Counted from the first letter of the stretch, positions 16,301-24,655 are shown. The stretch is 42,207 nt of DNA from Haliea sp040222615 (GCF_040222615.1 NZ_JAVKCQ010000209.1:1-42207); one strand, 5' to 3'. Notes: a model not told the origin generated them from the letters alone. Numbers and translations: made by a program.

Positions 16301-16562
16301 CGCCCTGGCTCACGCCAAAACTGGCAAAGCTGTGGAACAGGTTGCTGCCAGCAACCTGGCCATCTTGCTGGGTGATCTCGAAGTTGCCCGCTTTCATGGT
16401 GCCGGGGAGGTTTGGTCCAATCGTGCCGTCAAATACTGCATCAGCGCGAACTCCGGGCCCGGTCAGGCCGCTGACCAACAGGGCGCTCAGCAGACCGATG
16501 CAGGCCGGGCGTCGAACAGCCGGTATGCCCTGGGGTGTCGACGAATCTGGTCTGTGGATCAT
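13317..16562 (-). CDS. TpsA-type secreted exoprotein, filamentous hemagglutinin-like
   Basis: Large beta-helical exoprotein, about 1081 aa. A signal peptide ends near VRA/DAV (about residue 40). The TPS recognition domain follows, with landmarks such as GNFEITQQDGQVAGSNLFHSF and NPSGIIIGDGA, the latter corresponding to the NPNGI motif. The bulk is repetitive Ser/Thr/Gly/Ala-rich beta-helix with many GGxxxLSAx-type rungs. The C-terminal end has a Cys-containing segment, DRCAVSPEDASSLVIVGGG, resembling C-terminal motifs in other proteobacterial and cyanobacterial TpsA proteins. I start at the ATG at 16562 (GAGGA site, 23 nt after the CHAT gene stop); the longer frame would overlap that gene. 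No toxin domain is recognised, so it is not an obvious CDI toxin. A surface or extracellular role is inference. Confidence 0.9.
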   Translation of the reverse strand: MIHRPDSSTPQGIPAVRRPACIGLLSALLVSGLTGPGVRADAVFDGTIGPNLPGTMKAGNFEITQQDGQVAGSNLFHSFASFGVSQGEMATFTHQSTGIEHIVARVTGQLPSGIFGTLQVRRASAGVLSPTSAALWLLNPSGIIIGDGAAFDAQSTFVLTTANRLGFANGDSFYSHEPVLSSILSVAEPTSFGFLDRQALPANVSPAGIAVTASDAANANTPLFLSNMTLVGTSIDPQLAGIRFTGDVATAFDPTALFAPDDSTQMQALNLRLAALGVGGSVSLDNNILPSGLSAERDTALGSIQLQNSNLFVSDSGIAPVSRFAVLAANLSIDNSYIETAASTRPVPVSIRATGGVTLLDSVLRTSTASGSEAGDILVDTPNYAQFGGLVSSRNLDLGAPTGDPGNILFGTSASLPMENFLLQQGQILAFSTQLNRAGDLLLNVQGDLMLTGSADARANLASISGGSGGSGDILLAGARIKTEYSDIFSAGLNPVEQRSINLQAGAGGLTMINTTLLGVTSAGRNGASIGLFSAGDISLISTGETSSISTGTGGDLQGGDIFIAADGNLLLDGSFDISSNSLGDSSAVGEGGIVSLSGRRVELNQPGTDGATTSISSVTTSAGAGGTIFISAVDDLVIRGQHDLSSFTVGPGDSGAVLLDAATIAIESPLPTTLSTSSVGSGNAGIISLSARDRLSLSGAAIDSVAAADGAAGFLLISAATVSIDRTTLATTTRSNDVDDIPAQILIDAGETLQISESTLQSNATGRSPAGQVSVAAGESIRVDNVSIQTATAGEGVTGSIFLTSGGDILLTGENTELLSNSLGASAAGDVRVVATNTLQFEGGGFIQTSAVGSGDAGTILLAADKVSLRLARIEGTSDNAGGGDVNIFGRDIRLDGDLDSGGIVFISASSQSSDSAGNGGSITLGNPLAPATLVFVRNSGLSASANAGNGGLININAENFLRDARSIFQVTSTLGAPGSLEINAPEQDISAAVSELDVDILDATDLIQDRCAVSPEDASSLVIVGGGVVAETYDGYLTGGFRPGGTRQARQPSSAGYTGANAGQHRDARGMEAKCQHLL

Positions 16563-16585
16563 CTGTTGCGTCCTCGTTCCCGGTT

Positions 16586-18862
16586 CTAGAGCCAATTTCC
16601 GATCAGCAGGAACGGAGCCCACTGACTCGGATGCGGATGCCTGCCACTTCGTATCAGCTGCAGCTGCGCGAGCTGCAGACTGCGGGCCTTCGACTCTCTC
16701 CCGGCGGCCAGTGAGGCATAGAACTCCCGTATGATCTCTACCGTGGACTCGTCATCCACCTCCCACAAGGTCGCCAGGGCACTGCGTGCCCCTGCCTTGA
16801 GCGCGACACCCGCCAGTCCGAGAGCTGCCCGGTCATCACCCGCGGCAGTCTCACAGGCGCTCAGCACCAGCAGTTCGAGCGGTTCACTGGTCCCTGTCCG
16901 GGCCTGGATATTGCGCCCCAGGTCATTGATCTGCAGCCTGTCGTCATAGGTCAGAAGGAAGGAATTGTCGTAACTGTCGGCAAATTGTCCGTGAGTGGCA
17001 AAGTGCACGACGCTGTAATTCCCGCTTTGTAGCTCAGACTCTACGCTGGCGAGGGTGAACGACTCGTTCTTCAATACTCTGGCCCCAAACAGGCCCTCCA
17101 GCGCCATCAGTTCACGGTTGACGCCCGGCAGGGCGGGGAACCCCTGGACCGATTCCGATAGCCCTCCGACCAGGGTCGCGTAGGAGCGGCCGGCAAAAGG
17201 CTGGGGATCAATGAGGGTCAGCCCCGGCGTGGTCGCTACCGCATAACGTTCGATGAGAAACGCCTCGCCGTCGTGCAGGGCAGCCAGCGGGATGGTGCGA
17301 AGCGGCCCGTCGGGAACCACAACCAGGGTATCGATACGCTGCCGCTGCAATTCGGGCTCAAGCGGTCGGATCAGCAGATCGTACAGGCCTTGTGCCTGCT
17401 GCAAATAGTCGCCAGTGCCGGTGTTGACCTCGATATTCAGGCGAAAATCCCTGATCAGTGCCACCAGTGCATCGCGGTCCACGGCGACGGAAATTTGCTG
17501 GATACCGGATTCCGTTGTCAGCAGCAGCTCCAGGCGGTTTTCCAGCATAACCGGGTAGAGGACAACGGTATTGACCGCCAGCTGGTCGAGCAGCACTTTC
17601 TCGTCAGCCAGGCACTGCTCGCCAAAGTAGTCCTGAACCTCGGCCAGCTTCAATTCCTCCAGTGCCGCCCTGGTGTCGCTCAACAGGTCCTGTTTTTGGG
17701 CACTGTTCTCCAGCCCGGCAGTCTGTCCCAGCAGGGCATCGGCATACTCGTAATAAAGCGGCTTGATGATTTCTTCGAGAGTGTCTGGATCGTAGCTTTC
17801 CAGGCTGCTGCGCAGTTTGCGCAGCGAAACAATCGCACGCCCATAGGCTGCCAGCGCCGAGTCCGACTCCCCCATCTCGGCGAACGCCCGAGCCAGAATC
17901 CACTCCCATCGATACTCGAGATCCTGCGCATTCGCCTGGGCGGCGTCGTTCAGTGCCGCCCTGGCATAGAGCAGCGCTACATCATGCTGACGATCATCTG
18001 CGTACAACTGCGCTATGTTGCCCTTGCCCAGGGACAGATTGCGCCGGGAGACAGAGGCATCGTCGGCAGCTTCCTGCAAGAGCTCCAGCGCCGCCAGCCG
18101 GTAGGTCGCATCCGCTCCCCATCCGTTGACCGCGTCGCGATACAGTGCGGCGAGTGCTATACGAAGCGGGGCCGTGGACGGTGCGGCCGATTGCGGTAGC
18201 AGCTGCGAAACGCGCTCCGCTTCATCGAGCGCGGAGCCCAGCTGCCCGTCATCCAGCATGGCTCTGGCAGCATTGATTCGATAGCTCGCCTCGGCAGCCC
18301 CGCCGGCGACGCGCCGGGCGGCGGTCAAGAACTGCGCAATTGCGCCGCTCGAATCGCCCCTGCGCAGGCGAATGACAGCGGCATCGTTCAGCATGCTCGC
18401 CTGCAACTCGGGCGGTAGCCTGGATTCCAGCGCCAGAGCCGAGAGTATGCTGGTCTCCGCGCTTTCCAGATCACCGGTTTGCAGCTGCAACAGTGCGCGC
18501 TGGTGATACAGCTGCGCGGTCTCTGCGGGTCCAGTGCCCTGGCGGCCGGCAAGTCGGGCCTCCATTGCCGTCAGCGCGGACATGGCCTGCGACAGTTTGC
18601 CCAGCCGGCGGAGCAGATCAATTCGCAGCAGCGCCCCTTCAACCTCGGTGCCGGTAATCCCAGCGGAGGCCGTTGCGGCTGTTTCTTCCAGTAGCGCCAG
18701 GGCCTTGTTCAGGTCGCCTCCGGCGGCGAGTGTCTCTGCCCGACGCAGCGTATCCTCGTATGCCGCACTGGCCACGGTGCTCGCCGCCAGCGCCAGGCAC
18801 AGGCAAAGGCACAGGGCCAGTCGCCCGGCGCCGCGCCGGACTGCACTCAACCAGTGATTCAT
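16586..18862 (-). CDS. Secreted TPR-CHAT domain protease
   Basis: A 758-aa CHAT-domain protein (caspase/separase-like peptidase clan CD). An N-terminal signal peptide (residues 1 to about 33, cut near ASA) predicts export to the periplasm or beyond. Helical TPR-like repeats occupy about 35-420, and the CHAT domain fills the C-terminal third. The catalytic dyad is seen as HFATHGQ (H624) and LSACETAAGD (C670), both intact. CHAT proteases cleave specific protein targets; the substrate here is unknown, but the adjacent TpsA exoprotein or the OmpA-like protein are candidates. There is no clear ribosome site before the ATG at 18862. It is the third gene of a five-gene minus-strand operon. Confidence 0.9.
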   Translation of the reverse strand: MNHWLSAVRRGAGRLALCLCLCLALAASTVASAAYEDTLRRAETLAAGGDLNKALALLEETAATASAGITGTEVEGALLRIDLLRRLGKLSQAMSALTAMEARLAGRQGTGPAETAQLYHQRALLQLQTGDLESAETSILSALALESRLPPELQASMLNDAAVIRLRRGDSSGAIAQFLTAARRVAGGAAEASYRINAARAMLDDGQLGSALDEAERVSQLLPQSAAPSTAPLRIALAALYRDAVNGWGADATYRLAALELLQEAADDASVSRRNLSLGKGNIAQLYADDRQHDVALLYARAALNDAAQANAQDLEYRWEWILARAFAEMGESDSALAAYGRAIVSLRKLRSSLESYDPDTLEEIIKPLYYEYADALLGQTAGLENSAQKQDLLSDTRAALEELKLAEVQDYFGEQCLADEKVLLDQLAVNTVVLYPVMLENRLELLLTTESGIQQISVAVDRDALVALIRDFRLNIEVNTGTGDYLQQAQGLYDLLIRPLEPELQRQRIDTLVVVPDGPLRTIPLAALHDGEAFLIERYAVATTPGLTLIDPQPFAGRSYATLVGGLSESVQGFPALPGVNRELMALEGLFGARVLKNESFTLASVESELQSGNYSVVHFATHGQFADSYDNSFLLTYDDRLQINDLGRNIQARTGTSEPLELLVLSACETAAGDDRAALGLAGVALKAGARSALATLWEVDDESTVEIIREFYASLAAGRESKARSLQLAQLQLIRSGRHPHPSQWAPFLLIGNWL

Positions 18863-18901
18863 ACGCTATACACCATTTGTGGTGGCCCGCAGACAAGTGT
18901 T

Positions 18902-20698
18902 TCAGGGTTCATTGAGATAATCCCTCGCCTCGATCTTGCCCAGCTGCGCGGCGCGCTTGAAGTATGGCGCTGCCTGGTCGGGTTGCGCCTGCTGCAGATA
19001 GAGGCCCGAATCGAGAATCCGTGCCAGGTTGAACAGCGCATTGCGATCTCCCTGGTCCCCGGCAGCTTCCAGCAGCTCCAGGCCGGCATCTATATTCCGT
19101 CCCAGGAGCTGTCCTTCGAACAGGTAATTGGCCAGTATTGTCTGCGCAAGATAGAAACCCTTGGCGGCGGACTGCTCCAGCGCACGTATGCCCTCGCGCC
19201 GTTCAGCGTCTGTCTGCGCTGCGGCCAGGACCAGCATGGCATAGTGGTATTCGGCGAAGGCGTTGCCACCTGTCGTCGCTTGCCTGGCGTAATCCAGGGC
19301 CATGGGTTTATTCAGCTCGCCGCCCCAGCCGGTGTCGTAGAGTTCGCTGACTACCAGCTGGGCGCGATTGTCGCCATTGTCGGCCTGTTGTTTCATCGTC
19401 TTGAACATCTCCGCATCCCCGGTCAGTTTTACCTGCAGGATGTCTGCAAACACGCTGTCGGGATAGTCGGCCAGGAAGGTTGCCTCTGCGGTGGCGAGCC
19501 CGGAGTTGACGGCGTCGTGGAAGGCAAAGAACTCCTGCGGCGGCGGTGTCGCCAGCGTTTTTGCCGGAACGGGTCTTTCCTGTTCCGGGGACGCGGTCCC
19601 GGCGGCGACAGCAGTGGCCGTTCCGGTGCTGGCTGCGAGTTGGCTGGGTTCAGTATAGTCTGCGGTCGGCGACGGTGCTTGCTGCCCCGCGAACCAGATC
19701 AGCCCGGCGAGAGAAAGGCACAGCAGAGCAGCGGCCAGGTTACGCGGCCGCAACAGGGTGGCCCTGCTGGTTCCGGGTTGGGGCGCATCGGCGGCCGGTG
19801 TAGGCTTCGCAGCGCCAACCAGAGTTGTGTCCTCCTGGTTTGCCGACGGCGGTCGTGCACGCTGTGACGGCATACCCTGAGGCCGCGCTGAACTCAGCTG
19901 GGCAATGGCTGCCTGCACCTCGTCACAGTCAGCGAAGCGCTGGTCGCGTTCATAGGCGAGCATGCCGTTCATCAGCGGCTGCAAGTGCAGCAGGTTTTCC
20001 GGCAGCCGGGGCACCTGTCCCTCTTTGCGCTGCAGCGAAAGTTCTGCCGGTGTCTTGCCCACAAACGGCACCTCGCCCAGCAGCATCTGGTACAGCAATA
20101 TCCCCAGGCTGTAAATGTCTGATCGCCTGTCCAGACTGTAGCCCATGGCCTGTTCGGGACTCATGTACCTGGGTGATCCGATTATCGATTCCACCTGGGT
20201 GATTTCTGTCAGGTCGCCTTCACCATGCACCGGGCGCGCGATACCGAAGTCCGTGAGCACGGCTTCACCGGACTCCCGGAACAGTACATTGTCAGGCTTT
20301 ATGTCCCGGTGAATGAAGCCTTTCTGGTGCGCGAAGCCCAGCGCCGAGGCAAGCTGCCGGGTGATCTCCAGAGCGCGCTGCTCGCCCAGGGGCGCGCGCA
20401 TTCGATTGCGGAGGTCGCCGCCGGTAAACAGCTCCATTGCCAGGTAGAAAACACCATTGCATTCGCCCACATCGTATACCGGGACAATATGGGGATGCGA
20501 CAGGCCGCCAACAATTCGGGCCTCCCGCAGGAATCGACGCCCAAACTCCGGAGTGCGGGCAAGCTCCCTGGAAATGACCTTGAGCGCCACGCGCCGTTCA
20601 AAGCTCTGCTGGATCGCAAGGTAAACCCTGGCCATGCCACCAGCGCCCAGCAGGCGTTCAACGGTATATCCAGTGATCTCGGGGGTGGTTTCTTCCAT
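18902..20698 (-). CDS. Transmembrane Ser/Thr protein kinase with periplasmic repeat domain
   Basis: Eukaryotic-like (PknB-type) kinase, 598 aa. The cytoplasmic kinase domain has the Gly loop LGAGGMARV, Lys40 in VALK, HRDIKPDN (H130-R-D132), DFG (150-152) and the SPEQ activation-segment motif, so it looks active. A basic, Pro-rich linker leads to one membrane span (about 320-337, NLAAALLCLSLAGLIWF). The outside part carries Sel1/TPR-like repeats around AQLVVSELYDTGWGG. I prefer the ATG at 20698, which has an AGGTGA site 8 nt upstream; a GTG four codons earlier (20710) is possible. It lies between the OmpA-like gene (18-30 nt gap) and the CHAT gene (39 nt gap). It may sense the envelope and phosphorylate unknown cytoplasmic targets. 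Confidence 0.92.
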   Translation of the reverse strand: MEETTPEITGYTVERLLGAGGMARVYLAIQQSFERRVALKVISRELARTPEFGRRFLREARIVGGLSHPHIVPVYDVGECNGVFYLAMELFTGGDLRNRMRAPLGEQRALEITRQLASALGFAHQKGFIHRDIKPDNVLFRESGEAVLTDFGIARPVHGEGDLTEITQVESIIGSPRYMSPEQAMGYSLDRRSDIYSLGILLYQMLLGEVPFVGKTPAELSLQRKEGQVPRLPENLLHLQPLMNGMLAYERDQRFADCDEVQAAIAQLSSARPQGMPSQRARPPSANQEDTTLVGAAKPTPAADAPQPGTSRATLLRPRNLAAALLCLSLAGLIWFAGQQAPSPTADYTEPSQLAASTGTATAVAAGTASPEQERPVPAKTLATPPPQEFFAFHDAVNSGLATAEATFLADYPDSVFADILQVKLTGDAEMFKTMKQQADNGDNRAQLVVSELYDTGWGGELNKPMALDYARQATTGGNAFAEYHYAMLVLAAAQTDAERREGIRALEQSAAKGFYLAQTILANYLFEGQLLGRNIDAGLELLEAAGDQGDRNALFNLARILDSGLYLQQAQPDQAAPYFKRAAQLGKIEARDYLNEP

Positions 20699-20728
20699 TC
20701 GTGTAGTCACCTGATACCCGTTGCCTGG

Positions 20729-21640
20729 CTAGTTGACGAAAACCTCCAGACGTCGATTCAAACGGTGGTCCGACTCGGGCAGTGATTCACCGGGGTACTT
20801 GGGTCGCGCCTCGCCGGCACCGACAACCCGGAGTCGGCCGCTGAGTTCGGGAAACTTCGCCTCCAGAATGTCTCTCGCCGTTTCGGCACGCCTTTCGGAG
20901 AGGGTCAGATTGTGGTCCCAGGCTCCGCGAATATCAGTGTGTCCCTCCAGGGTGAACGTTCTTCCTTCATATTCCTTGCTGGCCAGAACACTGCCCAGCT
21001 CTTCGATATTGCCTCCGGTCAGATCGTCCATTTCGACGCTGTCCAGCTTGAAGTTGATAGGTATGCGAATCATGGCCCTGTTGGTTCTCGCCGCGTTGCC
21101 CTTGTTCTCTATCTGACTCATCGCCAGCAAGCCAAACTCCTGGCTGGCGAGGCTGCGTTTTATCGAGTCACTGGAGATGGGCGTCTCGCTCAGGCTCAGG
21201 TCGAGGTCGCGGGCGCTCTCGCGTATCCAGGAAGGCGGATTGGAGTGCGCTGCGACGGCGCGTTCGAGCATGCTCAGGGCCTCGAAGCGCTGACCGGCCA
21301 GCGCCAGCACCGTGCCGTAGCGCGCCATGGAGACTGCTGCCTGGTCCTGAGTGCTGGCATGCACGACCGCTTGTTCATAGGCAGCCAGGGATTCCTGCAG
21401 ATCCCGCTGTCGCAGGTAGGCGGCCCCCAGTAGATGCCATGCGGCATAGGAGTCGCATGCCGCGACAGATTTGCGCAGCCACTCAGCTGCCTGGCCAAAG
21501 TCCCCCGACGAGCCCGCGTCGCGGGCAAGGCCGTAGTAACGCTTGCCCTCATCGCAGACGATGTCCGCGCTGCTCGCCTGCGTGGCTCCGGCGAAAGCAA
21601 CAGCCGTGAAAATGGTGCTGATGAGGTGTCGCTGCATCAT
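20729..21640 (-). CDS. TPR-OmpA domain envelope protein
   Basis: A 303-aa exported protein. A signal peptide (about residues 1-24) precedes a TPR-like region (roughly 30-135, with AAWHLLGAAYLRQRDLQESLAAYEQAV), then a C-terminal OmpA-like peptidoglycan-binding domain with FTLEGHTDIRGAWDHNLTLS, SERRAETARDIL and NRRLEVFV. The conserved Asp and Arg that bind diaminopimelate appear present. The gene starts with two ATGs; the strong GGGGGAG site is 3 nt before the first and 6 nt before the second, so the second (21637) may be used. It is the first gene of the kinase-CHAT-TPS operon and probably anchors or scaffolds that system at the cell wall, by inference from position. Confidence 0.88.
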   Translation of the reverse strand: MMQRHLISTIFTAVAFAGATQASSADIVCDEGKRYYGLARDAGSSGDFGQAAEWLRKSVAACDSYAAWHLLGAAYLRQRDLQESLAAYEQAVVHASTQDQAAVSMARYGTVLALAGQRFEALSMLERAVAAHSNPPSWIRESARDLDLSLSETPISSDSIKRSLASQEFGLLAMSQIENKGNAARTNRAMIRIPINFKLDSVEMDDLTGGNIEELGSVLASKEYEGRTFTLEGHTDIRGAWDHNLTLSERRAETARDILEAKFPELSGRLRVVGAGEARPKYPGESLPESDHRLNRRLEVFVN

Positions 21641-22290
21641 GAACTCCCCCCTGAAATGCTTGTGATCTCAGGCCTGTTCGGCAGTCTGCCAGGGTGCCTG
21701 CTGCAGCGCAGGGCCGGCCAAGTTATTTTATTGCCGAGAACAGTTCTGTGAGTGGCCGTTAACCAGAGAACATTGATTAGAGCTGCTCAGAAAGTCATTG
21801 TCAATTCTCCGGCTGGCCGTGCTGTCAGGCAGGACAAAGGAGGCTCCCCGCTTGAGCCCTGTCGCGGTGTTCTTGAGGTCGGGGTTCTTGTTTTGCGCCG
21901 CCGGAATCGTTAAGGTACATGCTCTCGCGATGAAAAACATACCCAAAGGTCAAAACCGGCATGACAAAGGCTTTCAGTGCAGTGGCCCGGGGGGGCGGCA
22001 GCGGGCGGCGAACACACCATCAACGATGGTATGGGCCCGGCGCTGGCCCACGCCCGGGGGTGGATCGGGATCTGTCTGCCAGTATCGAGTTGCCGGCCGG
22101 TCCCCACCGGACAGCAGGGCTGGCAAAACGTTTGCTGGCGGCCGATCCCGATTCTGTCCCGATTGCCGCTGACCTGAAGGCGCGAGCCCTGCGTATGCTT
22201 GCCAGCAAGACCCACGGCCCCAAGGTGTTCCGGCAGGATCAGTGAAACGGCGGCCCCGGGTCGCCATTGGACAATAGAAGAGGTACGAAC
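21641..22290. other. 650-bp intergenic region with divergent promoters; no convincing gene
   Basis: The left part holds the minus-strand promoter described at 21776-21804. The right half is GC-rich and contains short overlapping open frames on the plus strand, the longest reading from 21961 to 22245 (94 codons). Its C-terminal part, LLAADPDSVPIAADLKARAL, looks protein-like, but the upstream part reads as low-quality sequence across shifted frames. It could be a decayed gene remnant or a leader; I cannot identify a family. The plus-strand promoter for the acyl-CoA dehydrogenase operon must also lie here, but I could not pick it out. Confidence 0.5.
21776..21804 (-). promoter_or_regulatory. Sigma-70-type promoter of the OmpA-kinase-CHAT-TPS operon
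   Basis: Read on the minus strand: TTGACA (21804-21799), a 17-nt spacer, then TCTAAT (21781-21776). The -35 box is a perfect match, the -10 differs at one base, and spacing is ideal. It would give a leader of about 130 nt before the OmpA-like gene. The surrounding DNA is AT-richer than the neighbouring genes. Confidence 0.72.
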
Positions 22291-23469
22291 GTGGATACAA
22301 GTTTTGCTCCGGAAGATCTCGCGTTTCGCGATGAAGTGCGGGCGTTTTTTGCCGAGGCCTATGACGCCGACTTGCAGGCGCGTCTGAATAACCTTGCAAC
22401 CTTCAAGGATGCGGTCATCGACTGGCAGAAACGTCTCTACAAGCAAGGCTGGATTGCCCCCGGGTGGCCGAAGGAGTACGGCGGCACAGGCTGGAATGCG
22501 ACCCAGAAGTTTATCTATGAGACCGAGCGCAGTGCCGCGGGTATCCGTGACGTGATTCCTTTCGGTCTCAATATGGTGGGCCCGGTCATTTACGGCTTTG
22601 GCAACGAGGAACAAAAGCAGCGTTTCCTGCCGGGGATTCTGCAGAGCGACGACTGGTGGTGCCAGGGCTATTCCGAGCCGGGCGCGGGCTCTGACCTGGC
22701 GTCGCTGAAAACCAGGGCGGTACGCGAGGGTGACGAGTACGTGGTCACCGGCGCCAAGATCTGGACCAGTTACGCCCAGTATGCGGACTGGATCTTCTGC
22801 CTGGTTCGCACCAATAGCGAGGGCAAGAAGCAGGACGGCATCAGTTTCCTGTTGATCGACATGACGTCGCCCGGGATCAAGGTCAACCCCATTGTCTCCA
22901 TCGACAACCACCACAGTCTCAACGAGGTGGAGTTCAACGAGGTGCGGGTCCCCGTCGCCAACCTGATAGGCGAGCAGGACAAGGGCTGGACCTACGCCAA
23001 GGCCCTGCTGGCCCACGAGCGAACCGCTATCGCCGGGGTCGCCGACAGCAAGCGCAACCTGGCCGAGACCCGGGATTTCGCCGCGCGCGAGATCAATGGC
23101 GGCAAGTCGCTGCTCAGCGATCCGCTGTTCCAGAAGCGCCTGTCGGATATCGAGATAGAGCTGATGGCGCTGGAGTTCACCGAGCTGCGGGTGCTGGCCT
23201 CCGTCGCCGCTGGCGGAGCTCCGGGCCCCGAGTCATCGCTGCTGAAGATCAAGGGCACCGAGATGCAGCAGGCGGTCCAGGAATTGCGAATGGAGGTTGC
23301 TGCCTACTATCAGGGGGTGCTACCCAACGACCTGCCCTCCGCACAGCTGGGCCATGCCTTTGGTTCCCAGGCGCGGCAGAGCTACATGTATGGGCGCGCC
23401 GCGACGATCTACGGCGGCTCCAACGAGGTGCAGAAGAACATTATCGCCAAGGCCGTGCTCGGCCTGTAA
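22291..23469 (+). CDS. Acyl-CoA dehydrogenase, large-subunit type (PimC-like)
   Basis: FAD enzyme of about 392 aa that oxidises an acyl-CoA to the 2-enoyl-CoA. It shows the N-terminal helical domain, the FAD-binding segment WCQGYSEPGAGSDLASLKTRA with TGAKIWTSYA, and the C-terminal family end YGGSNEVQKNIIAKAVLGL. The GTG at 22291 (AGAGG 8 nt upstream) fits better than a TTG eight codons earlier. It is followed 24 nt later by a second, different acyl-CoA dehydrogenase. Such pairs often form alpha2-beta2 heterotetramers, as in pimeloyl-CoA or steroid side-chain degradation. The substrate is not determinable. Confidence 0.92.
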   Translation: MDTSFAPEDLAFRDEVRAFFAEAYDADLQARLNNLATFKDAVIDWQKRLYKQGWIAPGWPKEYGGTGWNATQKFIYETERSAAGIRDVIPFGLNMVGPVIYGFGNEEQKQRFLPGILQSDDWWCQGYSEPGAGSDLASLKTRAVREGDEYVVTGAKIWTSYAQYADWIFCLVRTNSEGKKQDGISFLLIDMTSPGIKVNPIVSIDNHHSLNEVEFNEVRVPVANLIGEQDKGWTYAKALLAHERTAIAGVADSKRNLAETRDFAAREINGGKSLLSDPLFQKRLSDIEIELMALEFTELRVLASVAAGGAPGPESSLLKIKGTEMQQAVQELRMEVAAYYQGVLPNDLPSAQLGHAFGSQARQSYMYGRAATIYGGSNEVQKNIIAKAVLGL

Positions 23470-23493
23470 TCCCGTATTTGAGAGGCAAACGCC

Positions 23494-24633
23494 ATGAATT
23501 TTGAGTTTACTGAAGAACAGGGCATGTTGCGGGACAGTGTCGCGCGCTTTGTGCAGGACAGTTACGATTTCGATACCCGGCGCACGATCGCCGCTTCCGA
23601 CGAGGCCATGAGCCGCGACAACTGGCAGACCTTCGCCGAGCTGGGTTGGCTGTCAGTACCCTTTGCCGAGGAGCACGGCGGTTTCGGCGGCAGCCCCGTG
23701 GACACCATGGTCGTGATGGAAGAGTTCGGCAAGGGTCTGGTGCTGGAGCCCTATCTCGCCACGGTGCTCCTGTTTGGCGGCCTGCTCCAGCGCGGCGGAA
23801 CCGTGGAGCAACAGGCGGAACTGATTCCGCGCATAATTGAAGGCGGCTGCCTGGGTGCGTTCGCCTACCTGGAGCGGCAGAGCCGGTACGAGCTGGCGGA
23901 CATCCAGACCACGGCCAGCGCTCAGGGTGACAGCGTGGTCCTCAATGGCGAGAAAGTCGTGGTGTTCAACGGCGCCTGTGCCGATCAGCTCATTGTCTCC
24001 GCGCGCACACGTGGCGGGCAGAGTGATCGCGACGGTATCAGCCTGTTCCTGGTGCCCGCGGATGCCGCCGGCATCGAACGCAGCAGCTTCCGCCTGATGG
24101 ATGGTCAGCTGGTGGCCAATATCGTATTCAGGGATGTGCAGGTGCCCGCGGCCAATCTGGTCGGGGAGCACCACGCAGCTTACGCCCTGATGAACGAGGT
24201 GGTGACCGCCGCCAGTGTTGCCCTGGCATCCGAGGCGCTTGGAATCATGGGCCAGCTCAATGCCAAGACCCTTGAATACACCAAGACGCGCAAGCAATTC
24301 GGCGTAGCCATCGGCAGCTTCCAGGCCCTGCAGCACCGCATGGTGGATACCTTCATGGCCTATGAGCAGACGAAGTCAATGCTGTACCGGGCCGTGTGTG
24401 AACTGGATGCCGGCGGCGACGATGTGGCCGCTTGCGTACACGCACTGAAGGTGATGGCAGACCGCAACGGCAAGAAGGTCTTCGGTGAGGCCATCCAGTT
24501 GCATGGCGGCATGGGTATCACCGACGAACTGGATATCGGCCACTTCGCCAAGCGATTGATGATGATCAACACCTTTTTTGGCAACGGTGATTATCATCAG
24601 GCACAATTCAATCAGCTGCGTTACAGTGCATGA
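23494..24633 (+). CDS. Acyl-CoA dehydrogenase, small-subunit type (PimD-like)
   Basis: A second acyl-CoA dehydrogenase, 379 aa, starting MNFEFTEEQGMLRDSVARFV with a GAGAGG site. It keeps the C-terminal FAD-contact region QLHGGMGITDELDIGHFAKRL, but its middle FAD-loop region is divergent from the classic pattern. This asymmetry with the upstream partner suggests the two subunits form a heteromer with shared active sites, as in FadE28-FadE29-type enzymes. It is likely cotranscribed with the flanking acyl-CoA dehydrogenase and flavin oxidoreductase genes. Confidence 0.92.
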   Translation: MNFEFTEEQGMLRDSVARFVQDSYDFDTRRTIAASDEAMSRDNWQTFAELGWLSVPFAEEHGGFGGSPVDTMVVMEEFGKGLVLEPYLATVLLFGGLLQRGGTVEQQAELIPRIIEGGCLGAFAYLERQSRYELADIQTTASAQGDSVVLNGEKVVVFNGACADQLIVSARTRGGQSDRDGISLFLVPADAAGIERSSFRLMDGQLVANIVFRDVQVPAANLVGEHHAAYALMNEVVTAASVALASEALGIMGQLNAKTLEYTKTRKQFGVAIGSFQALQHRMVDTFMAYEQTKSMLYRAVCELDAGGDDVAACVHALKVMADRNGKKVFGEAIQLHGGMGITDELDIGHFAKRLMMINTFFGNGDYHQAQFNQLRYSA

Positions 24634-24655
24634 ACACGAACCGGGAGACAAGGCT

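Noticed and set aside
13317..16562. Contact-dependent inhibition (CdiA-type) toxin
   Set aside because: No VENN-like motif, toxin domain or immunity gene downstream; the C terminus is a short Cys-containing segment and tpsB follows directly.
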